DNA of 64,000 nucleotides from NCBI RefSeq assembly GCF_001467535.1, contig NZ_LNZC01000020.1:51140-115139 (forward strand), in the 5' to 3' direction. This DNA comes from Legionella worsleiensis (lineage in GTDB: Bacteria > Pseudomonadota > Gammaproteobacteria > Legionellales > Legionellaceae). Each line of letters starts with the position of its first letter. The stretch's first letter is position 1. Under the pieces are notes generated by a model. It was not told where the DNA came from and did no database searches. It saw nothing but the letters and a program-made list of their open reading frames with translations. A program made the position numbers and the translations under genes. Positions 47,215 through 56,640 of the stretch are shown here, piece after piece.

Positions 47215-50100
47215 ATGAGTTTACCTAAAAGGCGGATTTATATCGATATTTTGTGTCTGTTTGTTGTTTTAATCAGCACATTAGTCATGATTGGATGGTA
47301 CAAACGTTTCCCTTTGTTCGTTCAGCCTTCTTCGACGTTTACACCGATGTATTTTAATACCGCCCTTTGTTTTATTTTTTGCAGTTTTTCATTATGGGCA
47401 TTAAATCATAATCAATCCCAGAAGGCTGTATTTTTTATTCTTCCCTTATTATTTATATCTACAGTGACTCTTTTGGCATATGTTTTTAATGCCCATTCCT
47501 TTCTCGATGAACTCTTTGTAAGGGCCTTTGTACGAGCCAACTCTCCTTTTCCCGGACGGATGGCTCCCAATACGGCTTTTAGTTTTGTTTTATTTGCTAT
47601 TTCTTTAATCTTGACACAAAAGGTGCATTCAGTAATTTTTAATCCAACACCCGTTATTGTGGTCATTAATTACCTGATTATCAGTTTGAGCATTCTCTCT
47701 TTAATTGGCTATTTTACCAATTTGGTAACCAGTTATGGGATTGGGCAACTAACCAAAATGGCTCTTGGTACAGCCATTTGTTTTATGGCGCTCAGTGTGG
47801 CTCAACTCCTCTATTTAAGAAGGCAGGAGGCAGTTCATTGCTCAACTTTGATTACCTTTTTATTGCCTTTTGTATTTCTTAATATTTCTTATTTGGGATG
47901 GCAATCCATAAGAAATAATCAGGAAAATAATTTGACGCTAATGTTGCAGCAAGCATCAAATAATATGAGTAATTACATACAGCTGTCTTTGCGAGAGCGA
48001 GCCGCTGCGTTTGAGCGCATATCCTATCGTTGGCTCAATAATAGAGCGATGACCAGAGAAGAGTGGGAGAAGGACGCATACCATTACGTAAAAGATCAAG
48101 CGGGTTATATCGCAATTGAACGGGTGGATTCACGGTTTATTATTCAATGGATAGTGCCGCGCGATGAGCACAACGATAAAGTAATTGGATATGATTTGTA
48201 TAAAGATGCGCGCAGGCGGACTGAAATAGATGCGAGTTTACAAACCAGAAAATTAAGATTAAGTCCTGCATTGGATCTGATCCAGGGCGGAAAAGGGGTG
48301 ATTTTTTTTAGTCCTTTATACGAACAAGAACAATTCTATGGGCTTATGGTTGGTGTCATTGATACGGCAATATTATTTCACGATTTGTTCAACAGGTTAG
48401 GAAAAAATGATTTTAGTATCACGGTAAAAGATAAGACAGGTATTCTTTTTACTAACAATCACAGCACCCATAATCATTCGTCTTTTAATCATGAGTGGAG
48501 TGAAAGTGCTCATTTTTCTGTATATGGCCAACCATGGGAGGTGATTATCGCACCCTCCTCAGCACTTTATCAGCAAATACTTTCCCCCCTTATTCCCTCA
48601 CTTATTTTAATTGTCGGCTTTATCCTTGCAGCATTATCGGGATTTTTGATGGCCTCTTTTTTTTCAATAAAAAAATTGCAAATTATTGCTGGCGATGCCC
48701 TGGAGCGTTTGAATGGAATTATAGAGGGTTCTTCTGAATTAATAGCGGCTGTTGATTTGAATTTTAATTTGATGGCGCTTAATCAAAGTTATCGCAGTGA
48801 GCTGTTTCGTATTTTTCATTTCGATTTAAAACCAGGGATGAACATCAACATTCTCTATTCCTTCATGCCAGAAGAGAATAAAAAAAGGGCAATAGAATTG
48901 TGGAAAAACGCATTTTCTGGAAAACCATTTACTGTTATTGAGCCCTTTCTGGATATAAATCATCCTAATCGGCAATACGAAATCAGATACAGTCCCATTT
49001 ATAATATAAAAGGGGAGTTAATAGGGGCATGTCATATTGCGTCTAATATCACTAAAAGATTAGAACACGAACAGCAAATTAAAGAAGATCGCAACAAGTT
49101 GCAAATTTTGGTAGAGAATTTGAAGGAAAAAAGTAATCAATTGTTGTTGTTAAAAGAATTTACTAATATATTGCACTCCTCTATGACCATAGAGCAGACT
49201 AAAGAAACCATCTCAGTCTATGCAAAAAAGTTATTTCCACAAACTGCGGGTGTTTTTTATCTGTTTCATTCAAAAAAACGTTCCGCTGAGGTTGAGGCAG
49301 TTTGGAACCATCCTGTCATCGAATTAAAGACCATTACCTCGCCCGAATGTTTAGCCTTGACGCAAACGCAACCTTATTTTGTGGCAAATACCGAAGAGGA
49401 TTTAAATTGCAGCCATGTGCGTTGCACGAAAAGACCTGTCTCTTATATTTGCATTCCTTTACTCGCTAAAAATGAGGTACTTGGTTTGGTTTATGTCGAA
49501 TTTGAGAAGCGTGCCGATGACGAAGAAATAGAGTTTATTTTGTTATATTGCGAACAAATTGCTCTAGTTTTAGCAAACATTAAACTGCAAGACATTTTAC
49601 GCTTTGAATCCATTAGAGATCCTTTAACCGGATTGTATAACAGAAGGTATTTTGAAGAGCAGGTAGAGCAAGCAATCCTTACTTGCAGGCGCACAGATGA
49701 TGTTTTTGGAATTATGATTCTGGACATCGATCATTTTAAATTGATTAATGACCGTTACGGTCATTGGGCAGGAGATAAGGCTCTTTGTTGCCTTTCTGAT
49801 AAAATGCGGCATTTTTTTCGTGAAAGCGACATTATCGGCAGATGGGGTGGTGAGGAGTTTATTATTCTGCTTAAAAACCTGTCTCAAGAGAATATTGTAA
49901 AAAAAGCGGAGCAACTCAGGCAAGACATTGAAACGCTTAGAATAGACATAAACGGTACTCTGATTTCTTTTACAATTTCTATTGGCATTGCATCATTTAC
50001 TCCGCAAACAGATAAAGAGCAAATCATTAATAATGCCGATGCGGCATTATATAAAGCCAAAAATAAGGGACGAAATAAAGTAGTCGCTTTCCCTTTTTAA
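47215..50100 (+). CDS. Membrane-bound CHASE-PAS-GAF diguanylate cyclase
   Basis: About 961 residues. The N-terminus has roughly seven helices (residues 1-225, MASE-like), a periplasmic CHASE domain (about 235-435), another helix (LILIVGFILAALSGFLMASFF), a PAS domain, a coiled coil, a GAF domain and a C-terminal GGDEF domain with an intact active site (GRWGGEEF) and an upstream RESD matching the inhibitory RxxD site. It should make c-di-GMP in response to a periplasmic small molecule. The ATG at 47215 (MSLPKRR) opens just before helix 1; ATGs at 47149 and 47194 have no ribosome-binding site. Confidence 0.9.
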   Translation: MSLPKRRIYIDILCLFVVLISTLVMIGWYKRFPLFVQPSSTFTPMYFNTALCFIFCSFSLWALNHNQSQKAVFFILPLLFISTVTLLAYVFNAHSFLDELFVRAFVRANSPFPGRMAPNTAFSFVLFAISLILTQKVHSVIFNPTPVIVVINYLIISLSILSLIGYFTNLVTSYGIGQLTKMALGTAICFMALSVAQLLYLRRQEAVHCSTLITFLLPFVFLNISYLGWQSIRNNQENNLTLMLQQASNNMSNYIQLSLRERAAAFERISYRWLNNRAMTREEWEKDAYHYVKDQAGYIAIERVDSRFIIQWIVPRDEHNDKVIGYDLYKDARRRTEIDASLQTRKLRLSPALDLIQGGKGVIFFSPLYEQEQFYGLMVGVIDTAILFHDLFNRLGKNDFSITVKDKTGILFTNNHSTHNHSSFNHEWSESAHFSVYGQPWEVIIAPSSALYQQILSPLIPSLILIVGFILAALSGFLMASFFSIKKLQIIAGDALERLNGIIEGSSELIAAVDLNFNLMALNQSYRSELFRIFHFDLKPGMNINILYSFMPEENKKRAIELWKNAFSGKPFTVIEPFLDINHPNRQYEIRYSPIYNIKGELIGACHIASNITKRLEHEQQIKEDRNKLQILVENLKEKSNQLLLLKEFTNILHSSMTIEQTKETISVYAKKLFPQTAGVFYLFHSKKRSAEVEAVWNHPVIELKTITSPECLALTQTQPYFVANTEEDLNCSHVRCTKRPVSYICIPLLAKNEVLGLVYVEFEKRADDEEIEFILLYCEQIALVLANIKLQDILRFESIRDPLTGLYNRRYFEEQVEQAILTCRRTDDVFGIMILDIDHFKLINDRYGHWAGDKALCCLSDKMRHFFRESDIIGRWGGEEFIILLKNLSQENIVKKAEQLRQDIETLRIDINGTLISFTISIGIASFTPQTDKEQIINNADAALYKAKNKGRNKVVAFPF

Positions 50101-50219
50101 GATTAACTTTGAGGCAGAAGAGGATTTTTCTTACCAATCAAAATTTGGAACAACCTGTAGATATTGACGATTAATGCTGCCAAAATATGTCAGTATTAAC
50201 TGATTTAAGGATTTATTGT

Positions 50220-50912
50220 TTGTCCAGAGCAGAACGTCTTCTTCAACTGATTCAAATACTCAGGCGATATCGCTATCCGGTTAGTGGAATACACCTGGCT
50301 GTAGAGCTGGGTGTCAGTCTTAGGACTCTTTATCGAGATATAGCCACTTTGCAGGCTCAGGGCGCCTCAATTGAAGGCGAAGCGGGCGTTGGTTATGTCC
50401 TGCGTCCGGGCTTTATGTTACCTCCTTTAATGTTTTCTGAAGAAGAAATTGAAGCATTAGTCCTTGGATCACGTTGGGTCGCTCAAAGAACCGATAAAAA
50501 ATTAGGTCTTGCTGCAAGGAATGTTCTGGCTAAAATAGCGGCTGTTCTTCCTGAAGATCTCGGACAACAACTTGAGTTTTCAGGATTATTAATTGGGCCT
50601 GCTAAAACGCTAATAGAACGTGATGATGACAAGGAAGCGTTAATTCGCCATGCAATTCGGCATGAGCAACGGTTGCAAATGAACTATATTGATTTCAAAG
50701 GTGATGAATCAGAACGCATTATCTGGCCTTTAGCTCTTGGTTTTTTTGAAGAGGTACATGTTGTCGTTGCCTGGTGTGAGCTTAGAGCTGATTTTCGTCA
50801 TTTCAGGACAGATAGAGTTGCTACATTAGTTCCATTAAATACTCGTTACCCCAAGCGTCGTAGAACGTTACTTAAACAATGGCGCAAAATGAATAACATT
50901 CCAGAGCAATAA
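50220..50912 (+). CDS. YafY-like transcriptional regulator (HTH + WYL)
   Basis: About 230 residues. An N-terminal winged helix-turn-helix (SRAERLLQLIQILRRYRYPVSG, then LGVSLRTLYRDIATLQ) is followed by a WYL domain (RLQMNYIDFKGDESERIIWPLALGFF). The TTG at 50220 has AAGGA eight bases upstream and gives the usual YafY start (SRAERL); an ATG at 50187 lacks a site. It precedes two small-molecule-binding proteins on the same strand, which it may control; that is inference from position. Confidence 0.85.
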   Translation: MSRAERLLQLIQILRRYRYPVSGIHLAVELGVSLRTLYRDIATLQAQGASIEGEAGVGYVLRPGFMLPPLMFSEEEIEALVLGSRWVAQRTDKKLGLAARNVLAKIAAVLPEDLGQQLEFSGLLIGPAKTLIERDDDKEALIRHAIRHEQRLQMNYIDFKGDESERIIWPLALGFFEEVHVVVAWCELRADFRHFRTDRVATLVPLNTRYPKRRRTLLKQWRKMNNIPEQ

Positions 50913-50994
50913 ACGCCTGTTCACTGCTGACAAAAACTGTCAGTCTCTAGTAGTAAACTGGGTTCGTTCAATCAATTAATTTATAGGAAAAAAT

Positions 50995-51372
50995 ATGATA
51001 CTCGAACCTGATGTGATTGTGTTGTATGTGAATGATCTTGCAGTGACCAGCAAATTTTATTGCCAATTGCTTGGCATTACTCCTGATGAAACATCACCGA
51101 CATTTCATAGCTTCACTTTGTCAAACGGGATGAGTTTTGCTTTAAAAGCAAAACATTCTGTTGTACCGCCAGTTCAAGAATATAGTGGTCATGGCGAATT
51201 GGCGTTTACTTTGGATAGTTATGAACGAGTAGATGCGTTATTTGCTCTTTGGGCGGCAAAAAAAATGACGATTATTGTTCCACCAACACAGTTGCCTTAT
51301 GGCTATACTTTCGTAGCTCTTGACCCAGATGGTCATAGATTACGGGCTGTTTGTTTGGGAGAGTCCAAGTGA
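50995..51372 (+). CDS. VOC-superfamily (glyoxalase/bleomycin-resistance-like) protein
   Basis: A 125-residue single-domain VOC protein with two beta-alpha-beta-beta-beta modules: PDVIVLYVNDLAVTSKFYCQLLG opens the first, ELAFTLDSYERVDALFALW the second, and FVALDPDGHRLRAVC closes it. Family members are metal-dependent isomerases, dioxygenases or drug-binding proteins; the substrate is not evident. It lies 82 bases after the YafY-like gene. Confidence 0.85.
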   Translation: MILEPDVIVLYVNDLAVTSKFYCQLLGITPDETSPTFHSFTLSNGMSFALKAKHSVVPPVQEYSGHGELAFTLDSYERVDALFALWAAKKMTIIVPPTQLPYGYTFVALDPDGHRLRAVCLGESK

Positions 51373-51436
51373 AAAACTGGATTAATGTGGTTTTAGTCGA
51401 GTATGTTTGTTTTGGTCGTGCACAAGGAGCAACCCA

Positions 51437-51880
51437 ATGGTAAGTTCACCAGTCGTGAAACAGGTAGAGCGCTTTGACGTGACTGGTTTTAGCGTTAAAA
51501 CGCAGAATAAAGATGAGTTTAATACAAACACAGCACAGTTACCCAATCTATGGCAGCAATTTTATGCCAGTGATCTGGGCTCCAATACTTGTGTTTATGG
51601 TGTTTATTCACATTATGATTCTGATGCCAGTGGTTTTTATCAGGTTACTGCAGGGGTTAAATCGTTCCATCCCGCTGCTGGGTTGAGTACGGTTACTGTG
51701 CAAGAGGGTTCTTATCTTGTTTTTCAGGGCTCAGGGCCTATACCTGCTGCAGTTGTTGATACCTGGAAAAAAATATGGGAATTTTTTGCAACTCATGCAG
51801 AGTTTCAGCGTAATTTCATTAGCGATTTTGAGTTGTACAGCGGTTTTAATCAAGTCGCTATTTATATAGGATTAAAATAA
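51437..51880 (+). CDS. GyrI-like/effector-binding-domain protein
   Basis: A 147-residue protein of the GyrI-like small-molecule-binding (SHS2) fold: VERFDVTGFSVKTQN, then LPNLWQQFYASDLG, VYGVYSHYDSD, GFYQVTAGVKSF and a final FELYSGFNQVAIYIGLK. It lacks a DNA-binding domain, like stand-alone AraC-type effector domains and integron-cassette VPC proteins. The ATG at 51437 has AAGGAG seven bases upstream. Likely part of a small stress or drug-binding module with the VOC and WYL genes. Confidence 0.8.
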   Translation: MVSSPVVKQVERFDVTGFSVKTQNKDEFNTNTAQLPNLWQQFYASDLGSNTCVYGVYSHYDSDASGFYQVTAGVKSFHPAAGLSTVTVQEGSYLVFQGSGPIPAAVVDTWKKIWEFFATHAEFQRNFISDFELYSGFNQVAIYIGLK

Positions 51881-51882
51881 TC

Positions 51883-52073
51883 GAGTCTGGGCAGGGTAAA
51901 CGCATCTAAACGTATTATCTAAGACCAAGATGCCTGCGTTCTGCGCTTTATGCGCAGAATCCAGATCTTTGCCTGCACTAAGATCGCATGGATCCTGCGC
52001 ATAAAGCACAGGACGTAGGCAAAAGGGTGGAGATTTATGTTCATAATTTAGATGCGTTTGCCCTGGAGTCTGG
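51883..52073. mobile_element. MITE-like palindromic element with flanking direct repeats
   Basis: A roughly 175-bp palindrome (51891-52065). The termini are 19-bp inverted repeats (51892-51910 and 52047-52065, starting CAGGG and matching at 18 of 19), and an inner 26-bp pair (51932-51957 and 51995-52020) matches at 23 of 26. An 8-bp direct repeat GAGTCTGG flanks it (51883-51890 and 52066-52073), as expected for a target-site duplication. It has no open frame, so it would need a transposase in trans. Confidence 0.8.
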
Positions 52074-52136
52074 AGAATTGCGGTGACACGTGTTCAGGTA
52101 ATGCCCCCAAATGCGTATTTACTGTCATGATTTCAT

Positions 52137-52697
52137 TCATCCATGAAGCATATCAATCCGCATTCCGCCAATAATTTGGCCATGAATTTTTGCTGTTGGG
52201 TCGCATAATACTTCGCCATGACCGCCTTCAAAAAGAATATCTCCATGTACTTCTGTGTTTTTTTTGAGGCTTAGGCGCTGCACAGTGTTTTTAATGGGTA
52301 TTTTTTTGAATATTATGCCCTGTGCTGTACTGTTTTCCAATTCAGCGCAGGCCGATAGAATTTCAGTTGTGTTTGAAAATGTGGTTGATGCGGCTTCAAG
52401 GCTTCCCCTAAATTTCGCTTCCCCATGAATTTGAGTATGATTAAGTGATGAAGCACCATTTACTGTGACATCGGAGAGGAATGCAGAATGATGAGCAGTT
52501 AACTGGCCATTAACGAGCATCTTTTTTTCTACACGAACTTTATTTCCCAATAGTGCCTGCCCATTGATGCAAAGCTCAATCCCTATTTCAGTATCTTGTG
52601 CCTTGTAGCTGCCGTTGATCACCTGCTCAAAATGATCGTTCTTTTCTTGCTGCAATAAGGGTTTTTTATTGAAGTATTCAGTAATTAGTTTAAACAT
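52137..52697 (-). CDS. Bactofilin-like polymer-forming protein
   Basis: About 186 residues with a repetitive beta-helix pattern typical of bactofilins/DUF583: INGQALLGNKVRVEKKMLVNGQ, VTVNGASSLNHTQIHGEAKFRG and a final KNTEVHGDILFEGGHGEV. No signal peptide or membrane helix. Bactofilins self-assemble into cytoskeletal filaments, but the N- and C-terminal tails here differ from the standard MreB-independent forms, so function is open. The ATG at 52697 has GAG nine bases upstream. Confidence 0.65.
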   Translation of the reverse strand: MFKLITEYFNKKPLLQQEKNDHFEQVINGSYKAQDTEIGIELCINGQALLGNKVRVEKKMLVNGQLTAHHSAFLSDVTVNGASSLNHTQIHGEAKFRGSLEAASTTFSNTTEILSACAELENSTAQGIIFKKIPIKNTVQRLSLKKNTEVHGDILFEGGHGEVLCDPTAKIHGQIIGGMRIDMLHG

Positions 52698-52998
52698 AAC
52701 GATCATCTCGGTTATTAAGTTATCAGTTCGCTTTTAAAAAGACGGCTTTAATCCGGGCGCTTTTTGTATGCTGCCAACTGCCTAAGAATAACCTTAAATT
52801 ATAATCTACCTCAAGTTAATACAGGGGTTAGGCTAAACTGCTTTTTAGAACAAATAAATAAAAATCATTCGTCTTTACATGCAAAAAATGGCACTATTAT
52901 CACCATTCAAGTTAAAGAATGGAGCCTGCCAAGTGACGATAAAACTGCTTGCACCAATCTATATATGCGCACAGCTAATCACAGGAGGAGTGTTTGCC

Positions 52999-53604
52999 AT
53001 GGATATTGCGATTGTAACCGTAGAGCAGCCTGAATATTCCGAAGTATTAACCCGCAAGGCTGAAAAGGTAACATTTCCATTACAACCATCTGATAAGAAG
53101 CTTATTGCTGCGATGAAAACAAAAGTGGTTGAATTAGGCGGGGTAGGGCTGGCGGCACCGCAGGTCAATCAAGCAAAGCAAATCATTGTCGTTTATATTC
53201 CAGAAGAAGCCCGATTATTGCGAGATAATATTGAGGCCACCTATCCTGTGCATGTGATGATAAACCCAAGTTATGAACCTGTTGAATCAAAAGGTAAAAC
53301 AGCAGACTATGAAGGGTGTTATTCCGTATCCTCCAAAGCAGGGAAGGTACCTCGATACCAGAGTATCAACGTTTCCTATGTTGATGAGCAGGGTCAGGAG
53401 TATCAAAAAACCGAAACTGGATTTTACGCCAGAGTATTACAACACGAGATAGACCATCTCAATGGTGTTTTAATTACAGACCGTTTAACTCCCAATTGCA
53501 TTCAAGGAACACCGGAACAAATAAGCCTCATGCGCCGTAATGAATTATCTGAGGATAAAAAAGCGCTATTCGATGAGATCATGAAGAAAAAAATGAAAAA
53601 ATAA
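52999..53604 (+). CDS. def: Peptide deformylase
   Basis: A 201-residue iron/zinc peptide deformylase that removes the formyl group from nascent proteins. All three motifs are present: GVGLAAPQV, EGCYSVS (metal Cys) and QHEIDHLNG (two metal His and the catalytic Glu). The ATG at 52999 has a strong AGGAGGAG eight bases upstream. A GTG at 52933 also has GGAG eight bases upstream, in frame, and would add 22 residues resembling a signal peptide (IKLLAPIYICAQLITGGVFA). It is not linked to fmt, so it may be a second def paralogue. Confidence 0.92.
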   Translation: MDIAIVTVEQPEYSEVLTRKAEKVTFPLQPSDKKLIAAMKTKVVELGGVGLAAPQVNQAKQIIVVYIPEEARLLRDNIEATYPVHVMINPSYEPVESKGKTADYEGCYSVSSKAGKVPRYQSINVSYVDEQGQEYQKTETGFYARVLQHEIDHLNGVLITDRLTPNCIQGTPEQISLMRRNELSEDKKALFDEIMKKKMKK

Positions 53605-53693
53605 ATTGTCTTCCCATATAAAACAAAGCGAAATGCTGGATGCCTAAGGTGAGTCAATCAAAAAAATTTAATTGCTGACACCGTTTGCTTTTC

Positions 53694-53920
53694 TCATGTA
53701 TTATTATCCGTTGTTTGAGGAAACGGTGGTTCAAATTTTATTTTGATATTTAAAACATCGAACACTTTGAGCAATGTGTTTAACCGCACCGATTCTTTCC
53801 CTTTTTCGATATCATAAATCACCGTCTAGCCGACACCCGCTAACTGAGCTAATTCCCGTTGCGATAAGCCACTGTGCTACGGTAATAATGAGCTAAATGA
53901 GCAATCTCGTGTTTGGACAT
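53694..53920 (-). pseudogene. HipB-like XRE antitoxin pseudogene
   Basis: The minus strand codes for recognisable parts of a HipB/Y4mF-type helix-turn-helix protein: MSKHEIAHLAHYYRS, then after a one-base frameshift SGLSQRELAQLAGVG, a TAG stop where a Lys is usual, and TVIYDIEKGKESVRLNTLLKVFDVLNIKIKF to a TGA at 53694-53696. No hipA-like toxin gene is downstream, where the deformylase gene converges. A dead remnant of a toxin-antitoxin pair. Confidence 0.8.
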
Positions 53921-54048
53921 GGAACACCATAAATTAATCATATAGTACTGTTATAGCAGTAAATTTGGGCGGGGCAGATGATTACATCATCCCTTAACTT
54001 ACTGCACTGCTTCTGGCTTATCTATCTGAATCTGAAATAGCCAAATTG

Positions 54049-55407
54049 ATGATGGATCACGCTGGTAAAGTGGTCATACCGTATGAGGCTCTAAATTCGA
54101 CTAAAGTATTGCAACTTCTTCTAAGTTGTCTGTCAGTGGAGCAAAGGATTGAGGCACTTAGAGTTCGTGACATGTACGGAAATACCCTGCTGCATTTCGC
54201 TAGTATCAAGCCCGAATGTATTAAACTGCTTTTGGATGGTGTAAGCGGGGAACAACGAGTTGAATGTGTAACGGCTGGTAATCTTGGTAAAACTACTCCG
54301 TTGCATAACGCTGCGAACTATCCTGAATCTCTAAAGTTACTTCTTAACTGCCTGCTCGCTACAAAAATGATTGGTGCCATAGGGACACCAAATAATCATG
54401 GTCACACGGTAGTCTACTTGGCCAGAAACAACTCCGAATCATTGGGCGTAATTCGAGAGTGCTTGTCCGATACCGAAAGGGCTGATTTATTGATGGCTAA
54501 GGATGATCGTGGCAATACACTACTTCACCACTCCATAAAACCGGGCATTAAAAATCTGCCCCAATTGCTCAATTACCTTACTAAAGCAGAAAGAGCTCAG
54601 GTCGTGATGATCTCAAATAATCTCAACGAGAACTTACTGCATAGAGCTGCACCTAATTGCGAAACGCTAAACTTGCTTTTTGACTGCCTCTCGCTACCTG
54701 AAAAAGTTAAAGCCATTATGGCCCCTGACAAATACGGAAATACAGTATTGCACAAAGCCGCTAATAACCCCGCATCCCTGAAATTGCTTCTTGACAGTTT
54801 GCCTAAGAAAAATAGAGGCAACGCCGTGCTGGCAAGAAATGTGCGGGGAACAACAGTACTCTACAAAGCCGCAAAAAACCCTGCATCGCTCAAATTGCTT
54901 CTGGACTATTTACCCGAGACATCAAGAGCGGACGCAGTGATGATTAAAAAAAAGTCTGGCAATACTGTGTTTCATAAGGCTGCATGTAATCTTGACTCAT
55001 TGCAATTGCTGATGGACTGTGTGCCGGTAGCAAAAAGGTGGGACGCTATCTGTTCACCAGGCGAGGATAACCATACTCCATTGCACTATGCTGTATCTTC
55101 ATACAAATCCCTTAAATTTCTTCTCTATTGTTTGCCAAAGGAAAGAATAGTCAGTGCTATTTATTTACAGACTGTGACAGGTTTAACTGTTTTAGGTGCA
55201 GCCAGCGTGGGTCAACCCCTGTCTTTTCTTGAGAAGATTCTGTCTCAATTCATGTCCCGAACTACAGTCTCCGCAATGGTGCAATCTACATCTTCTTCAG
55301 GGAGCGTAGCATCTGCATCCTCTAGTTCTGTTTCGTTTTTTAGTCAGTCTTCGACAACACCAAATTTTGAAGGCTGTCAGGAAGAGAAAAGCATGTTAAA
55401 AAAGTGA
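54049..55407 (+). CDS. Ankyrin-repeat effector candidate, 5' end damaged
   Basis: A 452-residue protein of about eleven divergent ankyrin-like units of 33-36 residues, each with a pattern such as GNTVLHKAANNPASLKLLLDSLP followed by a short basic link (KKNRGNAVLAR). The C-terminal 50 residues are Ser-rich with Glu (SGSVASASSSS, SQSSTTPNFEG), fitting a Dot/Icm signal. Just upstream the same frame reads LTALLLAYLSESEIAKL back to a TAA at 53995-53997, and an ATG with GGGG upstream (53978) lies in another frame, so the native N-terminus was probably lost by a small indel. The 54049 start is the first ATG left in frame. Confidence 0.7.
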   Translation: MMDHAGKVVIPYEALNSTKVLQLLLSCLSVEQRIEALRVRDMYGNTLLHFASIKPECIKLLLDGVSGEQRVECVTAGNLGKTTPLHNAANYPESLKLLLNCLLATKMIGAIGTPNNHGHTVVYLARNNSESLGVIRECLSDTERADLLMAKDDRGNTLLHHSIKPGIKNLPQLLNYLTKAERAQVVMISNNLNENLLHRAAPNCETLNLLFDCLSLPEKVKAIMAPDKYGNTVLHKAANNPASLKLLLDSLPKKNRGNAVLARNVRGTTVLYKAAKNPASLKLLLDYLPETSRADAVMIKKKSGNTVFHKAACNLDSLQLLMDCVPVAKRWDAICSPGEDNHTPLHYAVSSYKSLKFLLYCLPKERIVSAIYLQTVTGLTVLGAASVGQPLSFLEKILSQFMSRTTVSAMVQSTSSSGSVASASSSSVSFFSQSSTTPNFEGCQEEKSMLKK

Positions 55408-55440
55408 ATCCTGCATTTAAAGACAGTATGGACTCTTGCC

Positions 55441-55488
55441 AAAACAGCAAAGAGCAAGGCTTAGATTCTTGAACTTTGCTGTTTTTTT
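55441..55488 (+). terminator. Rho-independent terminator after the ankyrin gene
   Basis: AAAACAGCAAAG pairs with CTTTGCTGTTTT across a 21-base loop and runs into seven or more T. It serves the plus-strand ankyrin gene and lies just before the convergent acetyltransferase end. Confidence 0.85.
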
Positions 55489-55513
55489 TAGTATTTGATG
55501 AATGCAAATGAAA

Positions 55514-56053
55514 TTAGTGTTCTCTTTTTATACGATAGAGGACGTGACTCGATAGTCGGTGATTTAGTGGCAATTTAGGATGGGCAAAAGAGCCATTAAT
55601 ATCATGCATCATGCCAATTTTTTCCATAACTTTTCTTGAACGTAGGTTATCTGGTACGGTGAATGCAACTATTTCGTTGAGTTTAAGTTGTTTAAAACCA
55701 TAATCAAGGCAAGCTAAAGCACCCTCTGTTGCATATCCATATCCCCAGTATTGCGAGCCTAAACGCCAACCAATTTCGACAGCGGGTGAGAAATGGGCTG
55801 GTTTGTCAAAATAATTAAGACCTATAAAACCAATGAGTTCACCCGTATTTTGTAATTCAACGGCCCATAACATGTAATGACGGGTTTCTAACTGGGCATT
55901 TTGATGTTGCATAAATTCATCAACTTGCTCTCCAGACATGCTTCCGGCTAAAAATTCCAGTACCTTTGCATCCTGATTTATTGCAAAAAATGGCTTGCTA
56001 TCCTGTTCATGCCAGGGTCTTAATATTAACCGGGAGGTTGTGATCATACGCAT
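55514..56053 (-). CDS. RimJ/RimL-type GNAT acetyltransferase
   Basis: A 179-residue acetyltransferase of the RimJ/RimL group: TSRLILRPWHEQDSKPFFAIN at the N-terminus, IGFIGLNYFDKPA, then VEIGWRLGSQYWGYGYATEGALA with the acetyl-CoA loop, and IVAFTVPDNLRSRKVMEKIGM. Members acetylate protein N-termini or small molecules. Single gene, convergent with the ankyrin gene. Confidence 0.9.
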   Translation of the reverse strand: MRMITTSRLILRPWHEQDSKPFFAINQDAKVLEFLAGSMSGEQVDEFMQHQNAQLETRHYMLWAVELQNTGELIGFIGLNYFDKPAHFSPAVEIGWRLGSQYWGYGYATEGALACLDYGFKQLKLNEIVAFTVPDNLRSRKVMEKIGMMHDINGSFAHPKLPLNHRLSSHVLYRIKREH

Positions 56054-56612
56054 TTTATTTATCTCCGGTAAAGTCGAAATTTTTCGATAGTTTTGGGGGC
56101 GGTTATAACAGGAAATTGAACATTGCGGCTTTTTTTCATTAGAGGAATAAAAGCGGTCTCATCCTGGAGAGATGGTTTACGAAGAACAATCATTGCAAAT
56201 TCATAGGCTAAATTGTCAAGCCTGGAATTATATCATGGTTATAACAAGCGCATATTTGAACGGAGCTAAGCAATTAATGAAGCTACTCAATATTGGGATA
56301 ATTTATCAGCACGTTGCAACATGATTTTGGTAAGTAGGTTAGCTATTGTATTTTTTTTGAATTTTGCTAATTAGATTCAGGGCTTCTTTACGTAGCAGGG
56401 CTCTGGATAAAAGAGCCTCATCTGTCCTTTGTGTAGCGTGACGAGTAATAGTCGTAATTCAGGTAAGAGGCTACTAAAAAACAGACGACATTGCTGCATT
56501 GAATAAAGGTTTTTTAACGGAAGGGCGTGTGACAAAAGAAGATTATTCTTGTTTTCAAAGCAGCCGTCATCATAAATAAAAGACATATCGCCATACATAT
56601 CAGTATAGGTAG

Positions 56613-56640
56613 CCTGTATTAGACGAAGTCGTAATACAGG
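56613..56640. repeat. Short hairpin element
   Basis: CCTGTATTAGAC and GTCGTAATACAGG form a stem of twelve pairs with one bulged base and a GAA loop. It resembles small palindromic extragenic repeats, but only one copy is seen here. Confidence 0.5.
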
